Position numbers and translations under genes: made by a program. The notes under the pieces were generated by a model. That model did no database searches, was not told where the DNA came from, and was given only the letters and a program-made list of their open reading frames with translations. Shown piece after piece: positions 43,460 to 52,029 of a DNA stretch of 64,000 nt (the stretch's first letter is position 1; every line of letters starts with the position of its first letter). The stretch spans positions 62,001 through 126,000 of the forward strand of contig NZ_BMUI01000016.1 in assembly GCF_014650115.1 (NCBI RefSeq), given 5' to 3'. Source of the DNA: Streptomyces olivaceoviridis. GTDB taxonomy: Bacteria; Actinomycetota; Actinomycetes; Streptomycetales; Streptomycetaceae.

Positions 43460-44023
43460 CTAAGGGGCGATACCGACCCTGGGAATCGTCGGGGTACGGC
43501 CCTGAGACAGCTCCTCCTGGACGGAGACCGCCGGTTCGGGAGCCCCGGGTTCCCGCGCGTCCCGGCGCCGCAGCCAGGCGCGGGCCGCCGGTACGACGGC
43601 CAGGTGGGCGAGGACGACTCCCGCCGTGTTCAGCAGCAGCGAGTCGACGTCCACGACCCTGCCCGGCACGCCGGTCTGCAACAGGGCGATGCCGAGGGAG
43701 AGGAGGGCGCCGGCCGCGGCCGTACGGATCAGGGACGCGACCGGGGAGACGGTGAGCCTGCCGTGCGCCATCGGCAGCAGCACGCCCAGCGGCGCGAGCA
43801 GCGCCAGTCCCTCACCGAGGGGTCTGACCGCCCGCGGCCAGCCCAGCGCCAGGTCGGCCCGGATCCCTGCCAGCGGGCGCAGGTTCGGGGGCATCACCCA
43901 GGGGACGTCCAGGGGGCGCAGCATCAGCCAGGCGACGAGGGCGAGATGTGCGACGAGGAGGACACCTCCCGTCACACGGATGCGGATCGCGGCGCTGCCG
44001 CCGATGGAGCCTTGACGCTGCAC
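43460..44023 (-). CDS. VanZ-family membrane protein
   Basis: 187 residues from ATG 44023, with four to five membrane segments. The VanZ pattern is seen in LALVAWLMLRPLDVPWV, then GEGLALLAPLGVLLPMA and SLGIALLQTGVPGRVVDVDS, the last matching the conserved E/Q-x-x-x-x-R-x-x-D-x-D motif, followed by LLNTAGVVLAHL. VanZ proteins affect glycopeptide resistance in enterococci, but most homologues have no known role. The C-terminal 40 residues are a soluble tail. It is upstream of a PspC gene on the same strand. Confidence 0.83.
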   Translation of the reverse strand: MQRQGSIGGSAAIRIRVTGGVLLVAHLALVAWLMLRPLDVPWVMPPNLRPLAGIRADLALGWPRAVRPLGEGLALLAPLGVLLPMAHGRLTVSPVASLIRTAAAGALLSLGIALLQTGVPGRVVDVDSLLLNTAGVVLAHLAVVPAARAWLRRRDAREPGAPEPAVSVQEELSQGRTPTIPRVGIAP

Positions 44024-44138
44024 GACCCCCTAGACGCGGGGGTGGGGCCGATTGGTTCCGCCGTGGAAACGTTTTGCCTCGTGCGGCGCGCGGCGGCTGG
44101 ACGACGGGGCCGGCTCACGTGCCCGGTACCGGTACGTG

Positions 44139-44206
44139 CGGGGCGCCCCGAAGGGGCGCGGGGAACCGCGCGAGCGCCCACCACCGACGTGCAGCCGGAC
44201 GACGGC
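44139..44206 (+). repeat. Streptomyces-type interspersed intergenic repeat
   Basis: The unit begins GGGGCGCCCCGAAGGGGCGC and continues with ggggaaccgcgcgagcgcc. This is the family of GC-rich intergenic repeats I know to be common in Streptomyces. Related copies occur at about 49607-49700 and, inverted, at 62360-62470. It can fold into a strong hairpin and may double as a terminator. It lies in the 407-base gap 44024-44430, which contains no convincing gene. Confidence 0.55.
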
Positions 44207-44265
44207 CGGAGCCCGTACGGCGGCTAGCCGCGCCGCCGCCCCACCGGGCGCAGCTGTCACACCGA

Positions 44266-44350
44266 CCCTCGCCAGAGGCAACCGCGACGCCACCCCCTCG
44301 CCAAGACAACCCCGACGCCACCCCCTCGCCAGAGGCAACCGCGACGCCCC
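44266..44350 (+). repeat. Three tandem units of 28-29 bp
   Basis: The core ctcgcc followed by caaccgcgacgccacccc (with small changes) starts at 44268, 44297 and 44325. The middle unit is the most diverged. The tract lies beyond the lipoprotein gene stop at 44431 and does not code. Confidence 0.6.
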
Positions 44351-44430
44351 CCCGGGGCACACGCGGCCGTCGCGTCGGCCCCCGCCGAAGGTGAACGGCA
44401 CCCGAGCTCCCGCGCAAGCCCAGCGCAGCG

Positions 44431-45033
44431 CTACGCGTTCGGTACCCCGCTCGACGGTGGCTGTGTGGTGCCCGGGTGGTCGCGGACCTCGTCCGTGCAG
44501 GCGTAGCGGCGGAGGGGGTCCGGGGCGGGGCCGGCCAGGATGACCGAGCCGTCGTCCTCCGTCGCCGCCGAGTCGGACAGGGTGCACACCAGCTGGGCCA
44601 GGGCGTAGGAGGTGAGCCGCGACGGTGCCGTGCCCAGCCGGAGCGTGTCCTCGGGATCCTTCGGGCCGGGCCCGCTCACCCGGAGGCCGCCCGGCACGTA
44701 CGTCGTATAGCCCGCGGAGCGCTCCGCCGCGGACGGTGACGTGGCCAGCTGGTCCAGCAGTCCCTGCGCCACGATCACCCGCCGCTGGGCGTCCGGGGTG
44801 CCTTCCGGGACCCGCACGGTCCGGTCGACGGCCACCAGGGACGCCCCGCACAGCAGGAACACCTGCACCGGCACCCCGCGCGCGGACTGCGCGGACGCAT
44901 CGGGTCCGGCCAGCGAGCACGGCACCCGGGACGGCGCCGGCCCGAAGTCGGTCGGCACCTCCGTGGCCCGGATGCCGCAGCCGGTGAGCAGCACGCCCAG
45001 GAGGGGCAGCGCCAGCAGGCGTCGCACGGTCAT
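44431..45033 (-). CDS. Lipoprotein of the afsQ operon (AfsQ3-like)
   Basis: The ATG at 45033 overlaps the AfsQ2 stop (ATGA). The signal peptide MTVRRLLALPLLGVLLTGC has a perfect lipobox L-T-G-C. The mature part of about 180 residues shows VPVQVFLLCGASLVAVDRTV and VIVAQGLLDQLATSPSAAER, a GerMN-like pattern, with several Cys. Its coupling to the histidine kinase suggests a part in sensing or in the AfsQ response at the outer face of the membrane; that is inference. S. coelicolor has a lipoprotein gene at this place. Confidence 0.78.
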   Translation of the reverse strand: MTVRRLLALPLLGVLLTGCGIRATEVPTDFGPAPSRVPCSLAGPDASAQSARGVPVQVFLLCGASLVAVDRTVRVPEGTPDAQRRVIVAQGLLDQLATSPSAAERSAGYTTYVPGGLRVSGPGPKDPEDTLRLGTAPSRLTSYALAQLVCTLSDSAATEDDGSVILAGPAPDPLRRYACTDEVRDHPGTTQPPSSGVPNA

Positions 45034-46619
45034 GACCCCTCCTTCCCCGAGCTGTCGTGGCCGGTCTCGCCGCCCTTGGTGTCCCCGCCGTCCTCCTCGG
45101 TCAGCCGGGAGACGTCCCGTGGCAGCCGGAGCGTGAACACCGCGCCGCCGTTGGGGGAGTTGGCCGCGGTGATCCCGCCGCCGTGGATGTGGGCGTTCTC
45201 CAGGGCGATGGACAGGCCGAGCCCGCTGCCCTCGGAGCGCGGCCGGGAGGCGCTCGCCTTGTAGAAGCGGTCGAAGACGTGCGGGAGGACGTCCTCCGGG
45301 ATGCCGGGCCCGTGGTCGCGGACCTGGATCTCGACCGAGTCGTCCGCCTCCCGGACCGACACCCGCACCGGCGACCCGCCGTGCTTGAGCGCGTTGCCGA
45401 TCAGGTTGGCCAGGATGACGTCCAGGCGGCGCGGGTCGAGCTGGGCGTGGATGCCGCGCTCGGCGTCCAGCTCGACGGCGTCCAGCCAGGCGCGGGCGTC
45501 GATGCACGCGGTGATCTGGTCGGCGATGTCGACGTCGTCCAGGACCAGCCGGGCGGTGCCGGCGTCGAAGCGGGTGACCTCCATCAGGTTCTCGACGAGG
45601 TCGTTCAGCCGCCGGGTCTCGCTGACCACCAGCCGGACGGCGGGCTCGATCATCGGGTCCATGCTGCCGGTCTCCGCCTCCAGTTCCTCCTCCAGCACCT
45701 CCGTGACGGCGGTGATGGCGGTGAGCGGCGTCCGCAGCTCATGGCTCATGTCGGCCACGAACCGGCGCGAGGCCTCGTCCCGCGCGGCCATCTCCGCGAC
45801 CCGCTGCTCCAGCGCCTCGGCCGCGTTGTTGAACGTCCGGGACAGATCGGCGAGTTCGTCGGTGCCGGACACCCGCAACCGGGTGTCCAGCCTGCCCTCG
45901 CCGAGCCGTCGCGCGGCCACGCCCAGCCGGTGCACGGGCTTCAGCACGGTCGTGGCGGCGGCCTGCGCGAGCAGAGCGGCGCCGATCAGCGCGAGCCCGG
46001 TGGCGATGCCCAGCGACCAGGCCAGCGAGTTGAGGTCCTTCGCCTCCGGCTCCAGGGACTTCGCCATGTAGCCGGTCGGACCGCCGCCGATCACGCGCGT
46101 ACCGGCCACCAGGTAGGGCGTGCCGTGGTCCACGACCCGCTGCCAGTACAGGTGGTACGGCTCCTTGTTCGAGTCGGTCACATTCTGCCGCTTGGTCACG
46201 GCGGCCCGCAGCGACCGGGGCACGTCCTCCAGCGAGAAGCCGTTGATGCCGCCCGAGTTGCCGTACACGGTCTTGCCGTCGGCGTCCTGGGCGACCAGGA
46301 GCACGCTGAAGTGCTGGCTGCTGGCGGCCATCTGGCCGGCCGCGCGCTGCACCTGGTCCTGCGTCGGGTGTTCCGGCAGCGCGCCCGCGCGGTTCTGCAT
46401 CTCCTGCCGGAAGTCGCGCAGCACCGCGTCCTGGGCGCGGGTGAGCACGGCCTCCCGGTTCAGCCAGTAGGCGATGCCGGACGCCGACACGGCGGCCGTG
46501 AGGGCCACCAGCCCGAAGACGACGACCAGGCGCAGCCTGAGGCTGGTGAACCTGAGCCGCGACAGACTTCCCTTGCGCCCCGCGGCCCAGCCGCGCAGCC
46601 CCCCTTGCGTATCGGTCAC
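45030..46619 (-). CDS. afsQ2: Two-component sensor histidine kinase AfsQ2
   Basis: The GTG at 46619 overlaps the afsQ1 stop. The 529 residues run: first membrane helix (LRLVVVFGLVALTAAVSASG), an extracytoplasmic sensor of about 130 residues, a second helix (LNSLAWSLGIATGLALIGAA), and a HAMP domain. The dimerisation helix has the phosphorylated His in FVADMSHELRTPLTAI. The ATPase domain has LIGNALKHGG (N box), DHGPGIPED (G1) and GSGLGLSIA (G2). It phosphorylates AfsQ1. In S. coelicolor the AfsQ1/Q2 system links nitrogen supply, notably glutamate medium, to antibiotic production. Confidence 0.93.
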   Translation of the reverse strand: MTDTQGGLRGWAAGRKGSLSRLRFTSLRLRLVVVFGLVALTAAVSASGIAYWLNREAVLTRAQDAVLRDFRQEMQNRAGALPEHPTQDQVQRAAGQMAASSQHFSVLLVAQDADGKTVYGNSGGINGFSLEDVPRSLRAAVTKRQNVTDSNKEPYHLYWQRVVDHGTPYLVAGTRVIGGGPTGYMAKSLEPEAKDLNSLAWSLGIATGLALIGAALLAQAAATTVLKPVHRLGVAARRLGEGRLDTRLRVSGTDELADLSRTFNNAAEALEQRVAEMAARDEASRRFVADMSHELRTPLTAITAVTEVLEEELEAETGSMDPMIEPAVRLVVSETRRLNDLVENLMEVTRFDAGTARLVLDDVDIADQITACIDARAWLDAVELDAERGIHAQLDPRRLDVILANLIGNALKHGGSPVRVSVREADDSVEIQVRDHGPGIPEDVLPHVFDRFYKASASRPRSEGSGLGLSIALENAHIHGGGITAANSPNGGAVFTLRLPRDVSRLTEEDGGDTKGGETGHDSSGKEGS

Positions 46620-47293
46620 TGAGGGGCGTCCAGGCGGTAGCCGACACCACGGACGGTACGGATGAGCGTCGGCGAGGACGGCACGTCCTCCACCTTCGCG
46701 CGCAGCCGCTGCACACACGCGTCGACCAGGCGCGAGTCACCGAGGTAGTCGTGCTCCCACACCAGCCGCAGCAGTTGCTGCCGGGACAGCGCCTGACCGG
46801 GCCGCCGGCTCAGCTCCAGCAGCAGCCGCAGCTCGGTCGGGGTGAGCTGGAGGTCCTCGCCGTTCTTCGTGACGGTCATCGCCGACCGGTCGATGACGAG
46901 GTTGCCGAAGGTCGCCGAGTCGCTGGACTCGCGCTCCCCGCGCCGCAGCACGGCCCGGATCCGGGCGTCCAGCACCCGGCCCTGCACCGGCTTGACGACA
47001 TAGTCGTCGGCGCCGGACTCCAGCCCGACCACGACGTCGATGTCGTCGCTGCGCGCGGTCAGCAGGATGATCGGCAGCTGGTCCGTGCGCCGGATGCGCC
47101 GGCACACCTCGAACCCGTCGATGCCGGGCAGCATCACGTCCAGCACGATGAGGTCCGGCCGCTGCTCGCGCAGCAGCTTCAGACCGTCCTCGCCGCTGGC
47201 AGCGGTGGCCACCCGGTGTCCCTGGCGCGTCAGGGAGAGCTCCAGGGCCGTACGGATGGCGTCGTCGTCCTCGATCAGCAACAGGGAAGGCAC
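46616..47293 (-). CDS. afsQ1: Two-component response regulator AfsQ1
   Basis: I chose the GTG at 47293, giving 225 residues, the length I recall for AfsQ1; the ATG at 47311 would add six residues. The receiver domain has PSLLLIEDDDAIRTALELSL with the acidic pair, the phosphorylated Asp52 in IVLDVMLPGIDGF, Thr in ILLTARSDD, and Lys in DYVVKPV. The C-terminal winged helix of OmpR type follows (LTPTELRLLLELSRRPGQAL, then VDACVQRLRAKVED). It should bind the perfect box at 47401-47416 between itself and sigQ. Confidence 0.95.
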   Translation of the reverse strand: MPSLLLIEDDDAIRTALELSLTRQGHRVATAASGEDGLKLLREQRPDLIVLDVMLPGIDGFEVCRRIRRTDQLPIILLTARSDDIDVVVGLESGADDYVVKPVQGRVLDARIRAVLRRGERESSDSATFGNLVIDRSAMTVTKNGEDLQLTPTELRLLLELSRRPGQALSRQQLLRLVWEHDYLGDSRLVDACVQRLRAKVEDVPSSPTLIRTVRGVGYRLDAPQ

Positions 47294-47400
47294 GGGCTCA
47301 TTCTGGCCCATGGAGGGGTCACCGTACGACCTGCCGGCACCAGGGCATCCGTAACGCCACCGCCTGTGCGCGGTGTGTGACCTGCCCGGGCGGGACCCCT

Positions 47401-47416
47401 GTGACAGGTCTGTGAC
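47401..47416. promoter_or_regulatory. AfsQ1 binding box between afsQ1 and sigQ
   Basis: GTGAC at 47401-47405 and GTGAC at 47412-47416 are six bases apart, an exact match to the published AfsQ1 consensus GTnAC-n6-GTnAC as I recall it. It lies in the 241-base divergent gap and can control both arms. Confidence 0.75.
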
Positions 47417-47534
47417 AGTCGGCAGACATGGCCATGAAGTCACCCCGGCAGTCTTTTGGGCACGGGCAAGGCCGCCGGCCGGAACCAGCCCGGGCAGGAC
47501 AGAGTCACCGGAAGTCCACGACGGGGAGCGCGAG

Positions 47535-48284
47535 ATGAACACGCTGCACAGCATCAGCACCAGCGCAGTGGTCACGCGTCTGCACGACGTGCACCGGGGA
47601 TCGGAGAAGTCCGGTGCTGTGAGCGGGCGGGGGTGCGCTCGCGGCACCGGGCGTCAGCACACCGCGTACATGGCGGTGGTTGACACGCGGGGGGAAGCTC
47701 ACGGGGGAGCCGCGTACGGGGAGGACCCGGGGGAGCGCCGTTCGCTGACCGAGACTGTAGATGCCGAAGCGGCGTTTACCGCCTACGTCCAGGAGCGCCG
47801 CGCCTCCCTGTACGCCACCGCCTACCACCTGACCGGCGACCGCTTCGAGGCCGAGGACCTGTTGCAGAGCGCGCTGTTCTCGACCTACCGGGCGTGGGAC
47901 CGGATCAGCGACAAGGCCGCGGTCGGCGGATACCTCCGCCGCACCATGACCAACCTGCACATCAGCGCCTGGCGGCGCCGCAAGCTCAACGAGTACCCGA
48001 CCGAGGAACTGCCGGAGACGCCCTCCGACACGGACGCGATGCGCGGTACCGAGCTGCGCGCGGTCCTGTGGCAGGCGCTGGCCCGGCTGCCCGAACTCCA
48101 GCGCACCATGCTGGTCCTGCGCTACTACGAGGGCCGCACGGACCCGGAGATCGCGGAGATCCTCGGCATCAGTGTCGGCACGGTGAAGTCCAGCATCTGG
48201 CGCTCGCTGCGCCGGCTGCGCGAGGACGAGGTCCTCAGCTTCGGCCGTGACGAGGAGGACGCCTTCGGCGAGCTGGTCGCCTGA
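47535..48284 (+). CDS. sigQ: ECF sigma factor SigQ
   Basis: From ATG 47535, 249 residues. The first 70 are low in complexity and may not be conserved; the ATG at 47670 is an alternative. Region 2 is FTAYVQERRASLYATAYHLT with EAEDLLQSALFSTYRAWDRI. Region 4 is LPELQRTMLVLRYYEGRTDP with ILGISVGTVKSSIWRSLRRL. It is of the SigE-like type (SACE/ECF with R-Y-Y-E). In S. coelicolor SigQ counteracts AfsQ1/Q2 effects on antibiotic production. It is divergent from afsQ1 and shares the AfsQ1 box. Confidence 0.9.
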   Translation: MNTLHSISTSAVVTRLHDVHRGSEKSGAVSGRGCARGTGRQHTAYMAVVDTRGEAHGGAAYGEDPGERRSLTETVDAEAAFTAYVQERRASLYATAYHLTGDRFEAEDLLQSALFSTYRAWDRISDKAAVGGYLRRTMTNLHISAWRRRKLNEYPTEELPETPSDTDAMRGTELRAVLWQALARLPELQRTMLVLRYYEGRTDPEIAEILGISVGTVKSSIWRSLRRLREDEVLSFGRDEEDAFGELVA

Positions 48285-48364
48285 GGTCCGGGGGGAACAA
48301 CGGGGGAAAGCGGGGGGCCACTGGGGGGTGGACCTTCGGGGGAACACGGGGGAAAACGGGGGAG

Positions 48365-48416
48365 CGAAAGGAACGGGGCTGGTGGGTCGGGGGTCCTGCC
48401 GGCCCCGTTCCTTTCG
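48365..48416. terminator. Terminator between sigQ and the kinase gene
   Basis: Perfect 15-base arms at 48365-48379 and 48402-48416 with a 22-base loop. The two genes converge on it, so it can act both ways. G-rich strings of the type cgggggaa repeat between 48290 and 48362. Confidence 0.7.
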
Positions 48417-48436
48417 TGCGTACGGGGGTACGAGCG

Positions 48437-49072
48437 TTACGCCGCCGTCCGCTGCCGTACCTGCCGGCCCGCCGCCGCTGCCGAGAGCCGGCCCAGCGCC
48501 TCGTCCCGGTCGCAGGGATGCGCGCCGAGCGACACCTGGCGGGCGACGATCGACCGCTCCGCGCGCATCAGCCGCCAGCCGCGGCGCAGCAGGAACGGCA
48601 CCGACTTGCGGCCCTCCTTCAGATCGCGCAGGAAGCGCCGCCGGAAGGTGGTGGCCGGGCCCCGGGACAGGCACAGCGCGTCCGCGAGCAGGCCCAGTTC
48701 CCGGCAGCGCTCGACGATCTCGGCGGCGAAGATGCCCTCCGCGATGAACAGCGGGGTACGGCCGATGTGCAGCGCCTCCTCGCCGGTACGGGCGCTCAGC
48801 GAGATGTCGTACACCGGCACCGGCGTCGATCCCGTGGCGCACAGCCGGGCGATGGCCTCGACCGCGACGTCCGCGTCCCACGACTCCGGGTGGTCCCAGT
48901 CGATGTCCGAACTCCCCTCCACCAGCGGCAGAGTCGGATCGTCACCCTCCTTGTAGAAGTCGTCCAGGCGCAGCACGGGGAGCCCGGAACGGGCGGCGAC
49001 GAGTGACTTGCCCGAGCCCGAGGGGCCGCACAGCAGCACGACACGGGCGGGATACGGGGGATGAATGCTCAC
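48437..49072 (-). CDS. Uridine kinase-like P-loop protein
   Basis: From GTG 49072, 211 residues. VVLLCGPSGSGKSLVAARSG is the P-loop, then VLRLDDFYKEGDDPTLPLVE and DIDWDHPESWD match uridine kinases, in which D-D-F-Y and W-D-H-P bind nucleoside and metal. TPLFIAEGIFAAEIVERCRE follows. It probably phosphorylates uridine or cytidine to the monophosphate, the salvage branch opposite to the phosphorylases in this window. No regulon operator is seen near its start. Confidence 0.78.
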   Translation of the reverse strand: MSIHPPYPARVVLLCGPSGSGKSLVAARSGLPVLRLDDFYKEGDDPTLPLVEGSSDIDWDHPESWDADVAVEAIARLCATGSTPVPVYDISLSARTGEEALHIGRTPLFIAEGIFAAEIVERCRELGLLADALCLSRGPATTFRRRFLRDLKEGRKSVPFLLRRGWRLMRAERSIVARQVSLGAHPCDRDEALGRLSAAAAGRQVRQRTAA

Positions 49073-49199
49073 GGAACACCAGTTTGACGCATGGGGGCCG
49101 CCCTGCCGACCCCGCGGGTCGGCTTTTGAGCGTGAGTCTCGCCTCAACTACCCTACGTGTCGACACCCTTACCCTGCGCACCAGAAGGTGGCACCAGCG

Positions 49200-49601
49200 A
49201 TGGCCCGACACACCTCCCCCCGGCACTCCACCGCGCAGCGCGCCCTGATCGTCCTCGCGACCGCCGGAGCGGCCCTGGGCGCGGGAGCGGCGACGGCGTC
49301 CGCCGACTCGATCCCCGGCGTGGGCCTCAACTACCGCCCCGTGAACCTCGGCAACGTCGATCCCCAGGCGGGCGCGCGCGCCCTGACCGGCGTGGTGGGC
49401 TACGTGACCGGCCCGGTCGCCGGTCTCAAGCCCAACCCGCTCGCGGGCACGGGCGTGGACCCGCTCGACAACGGCGTGGGCACCCAGCTGGCCGACTTCA
49501 AGCCGGTCGGCTCCCAGATGCTGACGCGCCCGCTCGCGCAGGCGCAGTCACTCGGCAGCGTTCCGGTGGTGGGCCAGGCCCTGGGGGGCCTGGGCCACTG
49601 A
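49200..49601 (+). CDS. Small secreted protein, 133 aa
   Basis: The ATG at 49200 starts a signal peptide (QRALIVLATAGAALGAGAAT) with cleavage after A-S-A. The mature protein of about 98 residues has GLNYRPVNLGNVDPQAGARA and then LTRPLAQAQSLGSVPVVGQA, Gly/Pro/Val-rich, without Cys. It is of the same general plan as the secreted protein at 42673. No family name or function is known to me. It stands alone between the kinase and aldehyde dehydrogenase genes. Confidence 0.72.
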   Translation: MARHTSPRHSTAQRALIVLATAGAALGAGAATASADSIPGVGLNYRPVNLGNVDPQAGARALTGVVGYVTGPVAGLKPNPLAGTGVDPLDNGVGTQLADFKPVGSQMLTRPLAQAQSLGSVPVVGQALGGLGH

Positions 49602-49606
49602 AAGCG

Positions 49607-49700
49607 CCTTGCGAGGGGCGCGGGGCGAGTCCGGCATGCGGCTCCGCCGCGCGGGCGCGACCAGTCACTGCGCACCCGCGGCCGGCGGACGACGGCGGTT
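49607..49700 (+). repeat. Streptomyces-type interspersed intergenic repeat
   Basis: It opens with gcgaggggcgcggggcgag and contains the hairpin gcggctccgccgc, in the style of the repeat at 44139. It lies just after the secreted-protein stop, and a small hairpin (ggcggttctccgcc near 49694) follows before the ALDH stop. Confidence 0.45.
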
Positions 49701-49715
49701 CTCCGCCGGACCCCG

Positions 49716-50600
49716 TCAGTAGGAGGAACCGCTCGCGCCCAACGCCCCCGTCGGATGCCACACCGTCTTGGTCTCCAGGAACGCCGTCATCCGCTCGGTC
49801 CCCGGCGTCTCGAAGTAATCCACAGCCTGTGGACGGAGCACCCGCTTCAGGTTGTCGGCCGCCGCGATCTCCAGTTCCTTCGCCAGGCCCTCGTCCGCGC
49901 CCGCGAGGTCGATCGCGTTGACGTCCTGGTGCGCGGCCAGCGGCGCCGCGATCTCCGCCGTGCGGCCGGACAGGACGTTGACGACACCGCCCGGGACGTC
50001 GGAGGTGGCCAGCACCTCGCCCAGCGACAGGGCCGGCAGCGGGGCCTTCTCCGAGGCGATCACGACCGCCGTGTTGCCGGTGGCGATCACCGGGGCCACG
50101 ACCGACACCAGGCCGAGGAAGGACGACTCCTGCGGGGCCAGGACGGCGACCACGCCGGTCGGCTCCGGGGAGGAGAGGTTGAAGTACGGGCCCGCGACCG
50201 GGTTGGCGCCGCCGATCACCTGGGCGATCTTGTCGGTCCAGCCCGCGTACCAGACCCAGCGGTCGATCGTCGCGTCCACGACGGCCGCCGCCTTCGACTT
50301 CGACAGGCCCTCCGCGTCCGCGACCTCCCGGACGAACTGCTCCCTGCGGCCCTCCAGCATCTCCGCGACGCGGTAGAGGACCTGGCCGCGGTTGTAGGCG
50401 GTCGCGCCGGACCAGCCGCCGAACGCCTTGCGCGCGGCGACCACCGCGTCACGGGCGTCCTTGCGGGAGGACAGCGGAGCGTTGGCCAGCCAGTTGCCCT
50501 TCGAGTCCGTCACCTCGTACACCCGGCCGCTCTCGGAACGCGGGAACTTCCCGCCGACGTACAGCTTGTAGGTCTTGAACACACTGAGTCGGTCAGACAT
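49716..50600 (-). CDS. Aldehyde dehydrogenase-like protein lacking the catalytic domain (ALDH16-like second half)
   Basis: The ATG at 50600 overlaps the end of the upstream ALDH gene by eight bases. The 294 residues match the NAD-binding half: YKLYVGGKFPRSESGRVYEV, then PEPTGVVAVLAPQESSFLGL and VVNVLSGRTAEIAAPLAAHQ. The region with the catalytic Cys (G-Q-x-C) and the general-base Glu is missing; the chain passes directly to a short C-terminal piece. ALDH16 proteins have an active ALDH domain followed by just such a Cys-less half in one chain. Here the two are separate, overlapping genes, with the combined length (476 plus 294) of bacterial ALDH16. Confidence 0.78.
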   Translation of the reverse strand: MSDRLSVFKTYKLYVGGKFPRSESGRVYEVTDSKGNWLANAPLSSRKDARDAVVAARKAFGGWSGATAYNRGQVLYRVAEMLEGRREQFVREVADAEGLSKSKAAAVVDATIDRWVWYAGWTDKIAQVIGGANPVAGPYFNLSSPEPTGVVAVLAPQESSFLGLVSVVAPVIATGNTAVVIASEKAPLPALSLGEVLATSDVPGGVVNVLSGRTAEIAAPLAAHQDVNAIDLAGADEGLAKELEIAAADNLKRVLRPQAVDYFETPGTERMTAFLETKTVWHPTGALGASGSSY

Positions 50601-52023
50601 CGAGGTACGCCTCCAGGCCGTGACGGCCGCCCTCGCGGCCGAAGCCCGACTCCTTGTAACCGCCGAACGGCGAGGTCGGGTCGAACTTGTTGAACGTGTT
50701 GGACCAGACGACACCGGCGCGCAGCTTGTTCGCGACGGCCAGGATCCGCGAGCCCTTCTCGGTCCAGATGCCGGCCGAGAGGCCGTACTGGGTGTTGTTG
50801 GCCTTGGCGACGGCCTCGTCGGGCGTACGGAAGGTGAGGACCGACAGCACCGGGCCGAAGATCTCGTCGCGGGCGATGGTGTGCGCCTGGGTGACGTTCG
50901 TGAACAGCGTCGGGGCGAACCAGTAGCCGGCGGAGGGGAGTTCGCAGGCCGGCGCCCAGCGCTCGGCGCCCTCCGCCTCGCCCTGCTCGGCCAGCGCGGT
51001 GATCCGGGCCAGCTGCTCGGCGGAGTTGATCGCGCCGATGTCGGTGTTCTTGTCCAGCGGGTCGCCGAGGCGGAGCGTGGACAGGCGGCGCTTGAGGGAG
51101 TCCAGCAGTTCGTCCTGGATCGACTCCTGGACCAGCAGGCGGGAGCCCGCGCAGCAGACCTGGCCCTGGTTGAAGAAGATGCCGTTGACGATGCCCTCGA
51201 CGGCCTGGTCGATCGGCGCGTCGTCGAAGACGATGTTCGCGCCCTTGCCGCCCAGTTCGAGGGTGAGCTTCTTGCGGGTGCCGGCGACCGTGCGGGCGAT
51301 CTCCTTGCCGACGGCCGTGGAGCCGGTGAAGGCGACCTTGTTCACGTCGGGGTGCGCGACCAGCGCGGCGCCCGTGTCGCCGTACCCCGGGAGGATGTTG
51401 ACGACACCCTTGGGCAGGCCCGCCTGGCGGCAGATGTCCGCGAAGAACAGGGCCGACAGCGGGGTCGTCTCGGCGGGCTTCAGGACGACCGTGTTGCCGG
51501 TCGCGAGGGCCGGGGCGATCTTCCAGGCCAGCATCAGCAGCGGGAAGTTCCACGGGATGACCTGGCCGGCCACGCCCAGCGGCTTCGGGTCCGGGCCGAA
51601 GCCGGCGTGGCCGAGCTTGTCGGCCCAGCCCGCGTAGTAGAAGAAGTGCGCGGCGACCAGCGGGAGGTCCGCGTCGCGGGTCTCCTTGATCGGCTTGCCG
51701 TTGTCCAGCGTCTCCAGGACCGCCAGCTCACGGCTGCGCTCCTGGATGATCCGGGCGATGCGGAACAGGTACTTGGCGCGCTCGGAGCCGGGCAGCGCGG
51801 ACCACTTCTCGAACGCCTTGCGGGCGGCCTTGACGGCACGGTCGACGTCGTCGGAACCGGCCTGGGCGACCTCGGCGAGGACCTCCTCCGTCGACGGCGA
51901 GACCGTCTTGAAGACCTTGCCGTCGGCCGCCTCGGTGAACTCGCCGTCGATGAACAGGCCGTACGAGGGCGCGATGTCGACGATCGCGCGGGACTCGGGG
52001 GCGGGTGCGTACTCGAATGCCAT
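50593..52023 (-). CDS. NAD(P)-dependent aldehyde dehydrogenase, catalytic
   Basis: 476 residues from ATG 52023. It has PWNFPLLMLAWKIAPALATG (cofactor-binding), VNKVAFTGSTAVGKEIA, the general base Glu in LTLELGGKGANIVFDD, and the catalytic Cys in FFNQGQVCCAGSRLLVQE. EIFGPVLSVLTF and the final GGYKESGFGREGG are further ALDH signatures. Six bases separate it from deoC upstream, so it most likely oxidises the acetaldehyde made by DeoC to acetate. The gene downstream is a Cys-less ALDH half. Confidence 0.9.
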   Translation of the reverse strand: MAFEYAPAPESRAIVDIAPSYGLFIDGEFTEAADGKVFKTVSPSTEEVLAEVAQAGSDDVDRAVKAARKAFEKWSALPGSERAKYLFRIARIIQERSRELAVLETLDNGKPIKETRDADLPLVAAHFFYYAGWADKLGHAGFGPDPKPLGVAGQVIPWNFPLLMLAWKIAPALATGNTVVLKPAETTPLSALFFADICRQAGLPKGVVNILPGYGDTGAALVAHPDVNKVAFTGSTAVGKEIARTVAGTRKKLTLELGGKGANIVFDDAPIDQAVEGIVNGIFFNQGQVCCAGSRLLVQESIQDELLDSLKRRLSTLRLGDPLDKNTDIGAINSAEQLARITALAEQGEAEGAERWAPACELPSAGYWFAPTLFTNVTQAHTIARDEIFGPVLSVLTFRTPDEAVAKANNTQYGLSAGIWTEKGSRILAVANKLRAGVVWSNTFNKFDPTSPFGGYKESGFGREGGRHGLEAYLDV

Positions 52024-52029
52024 GGGGGA

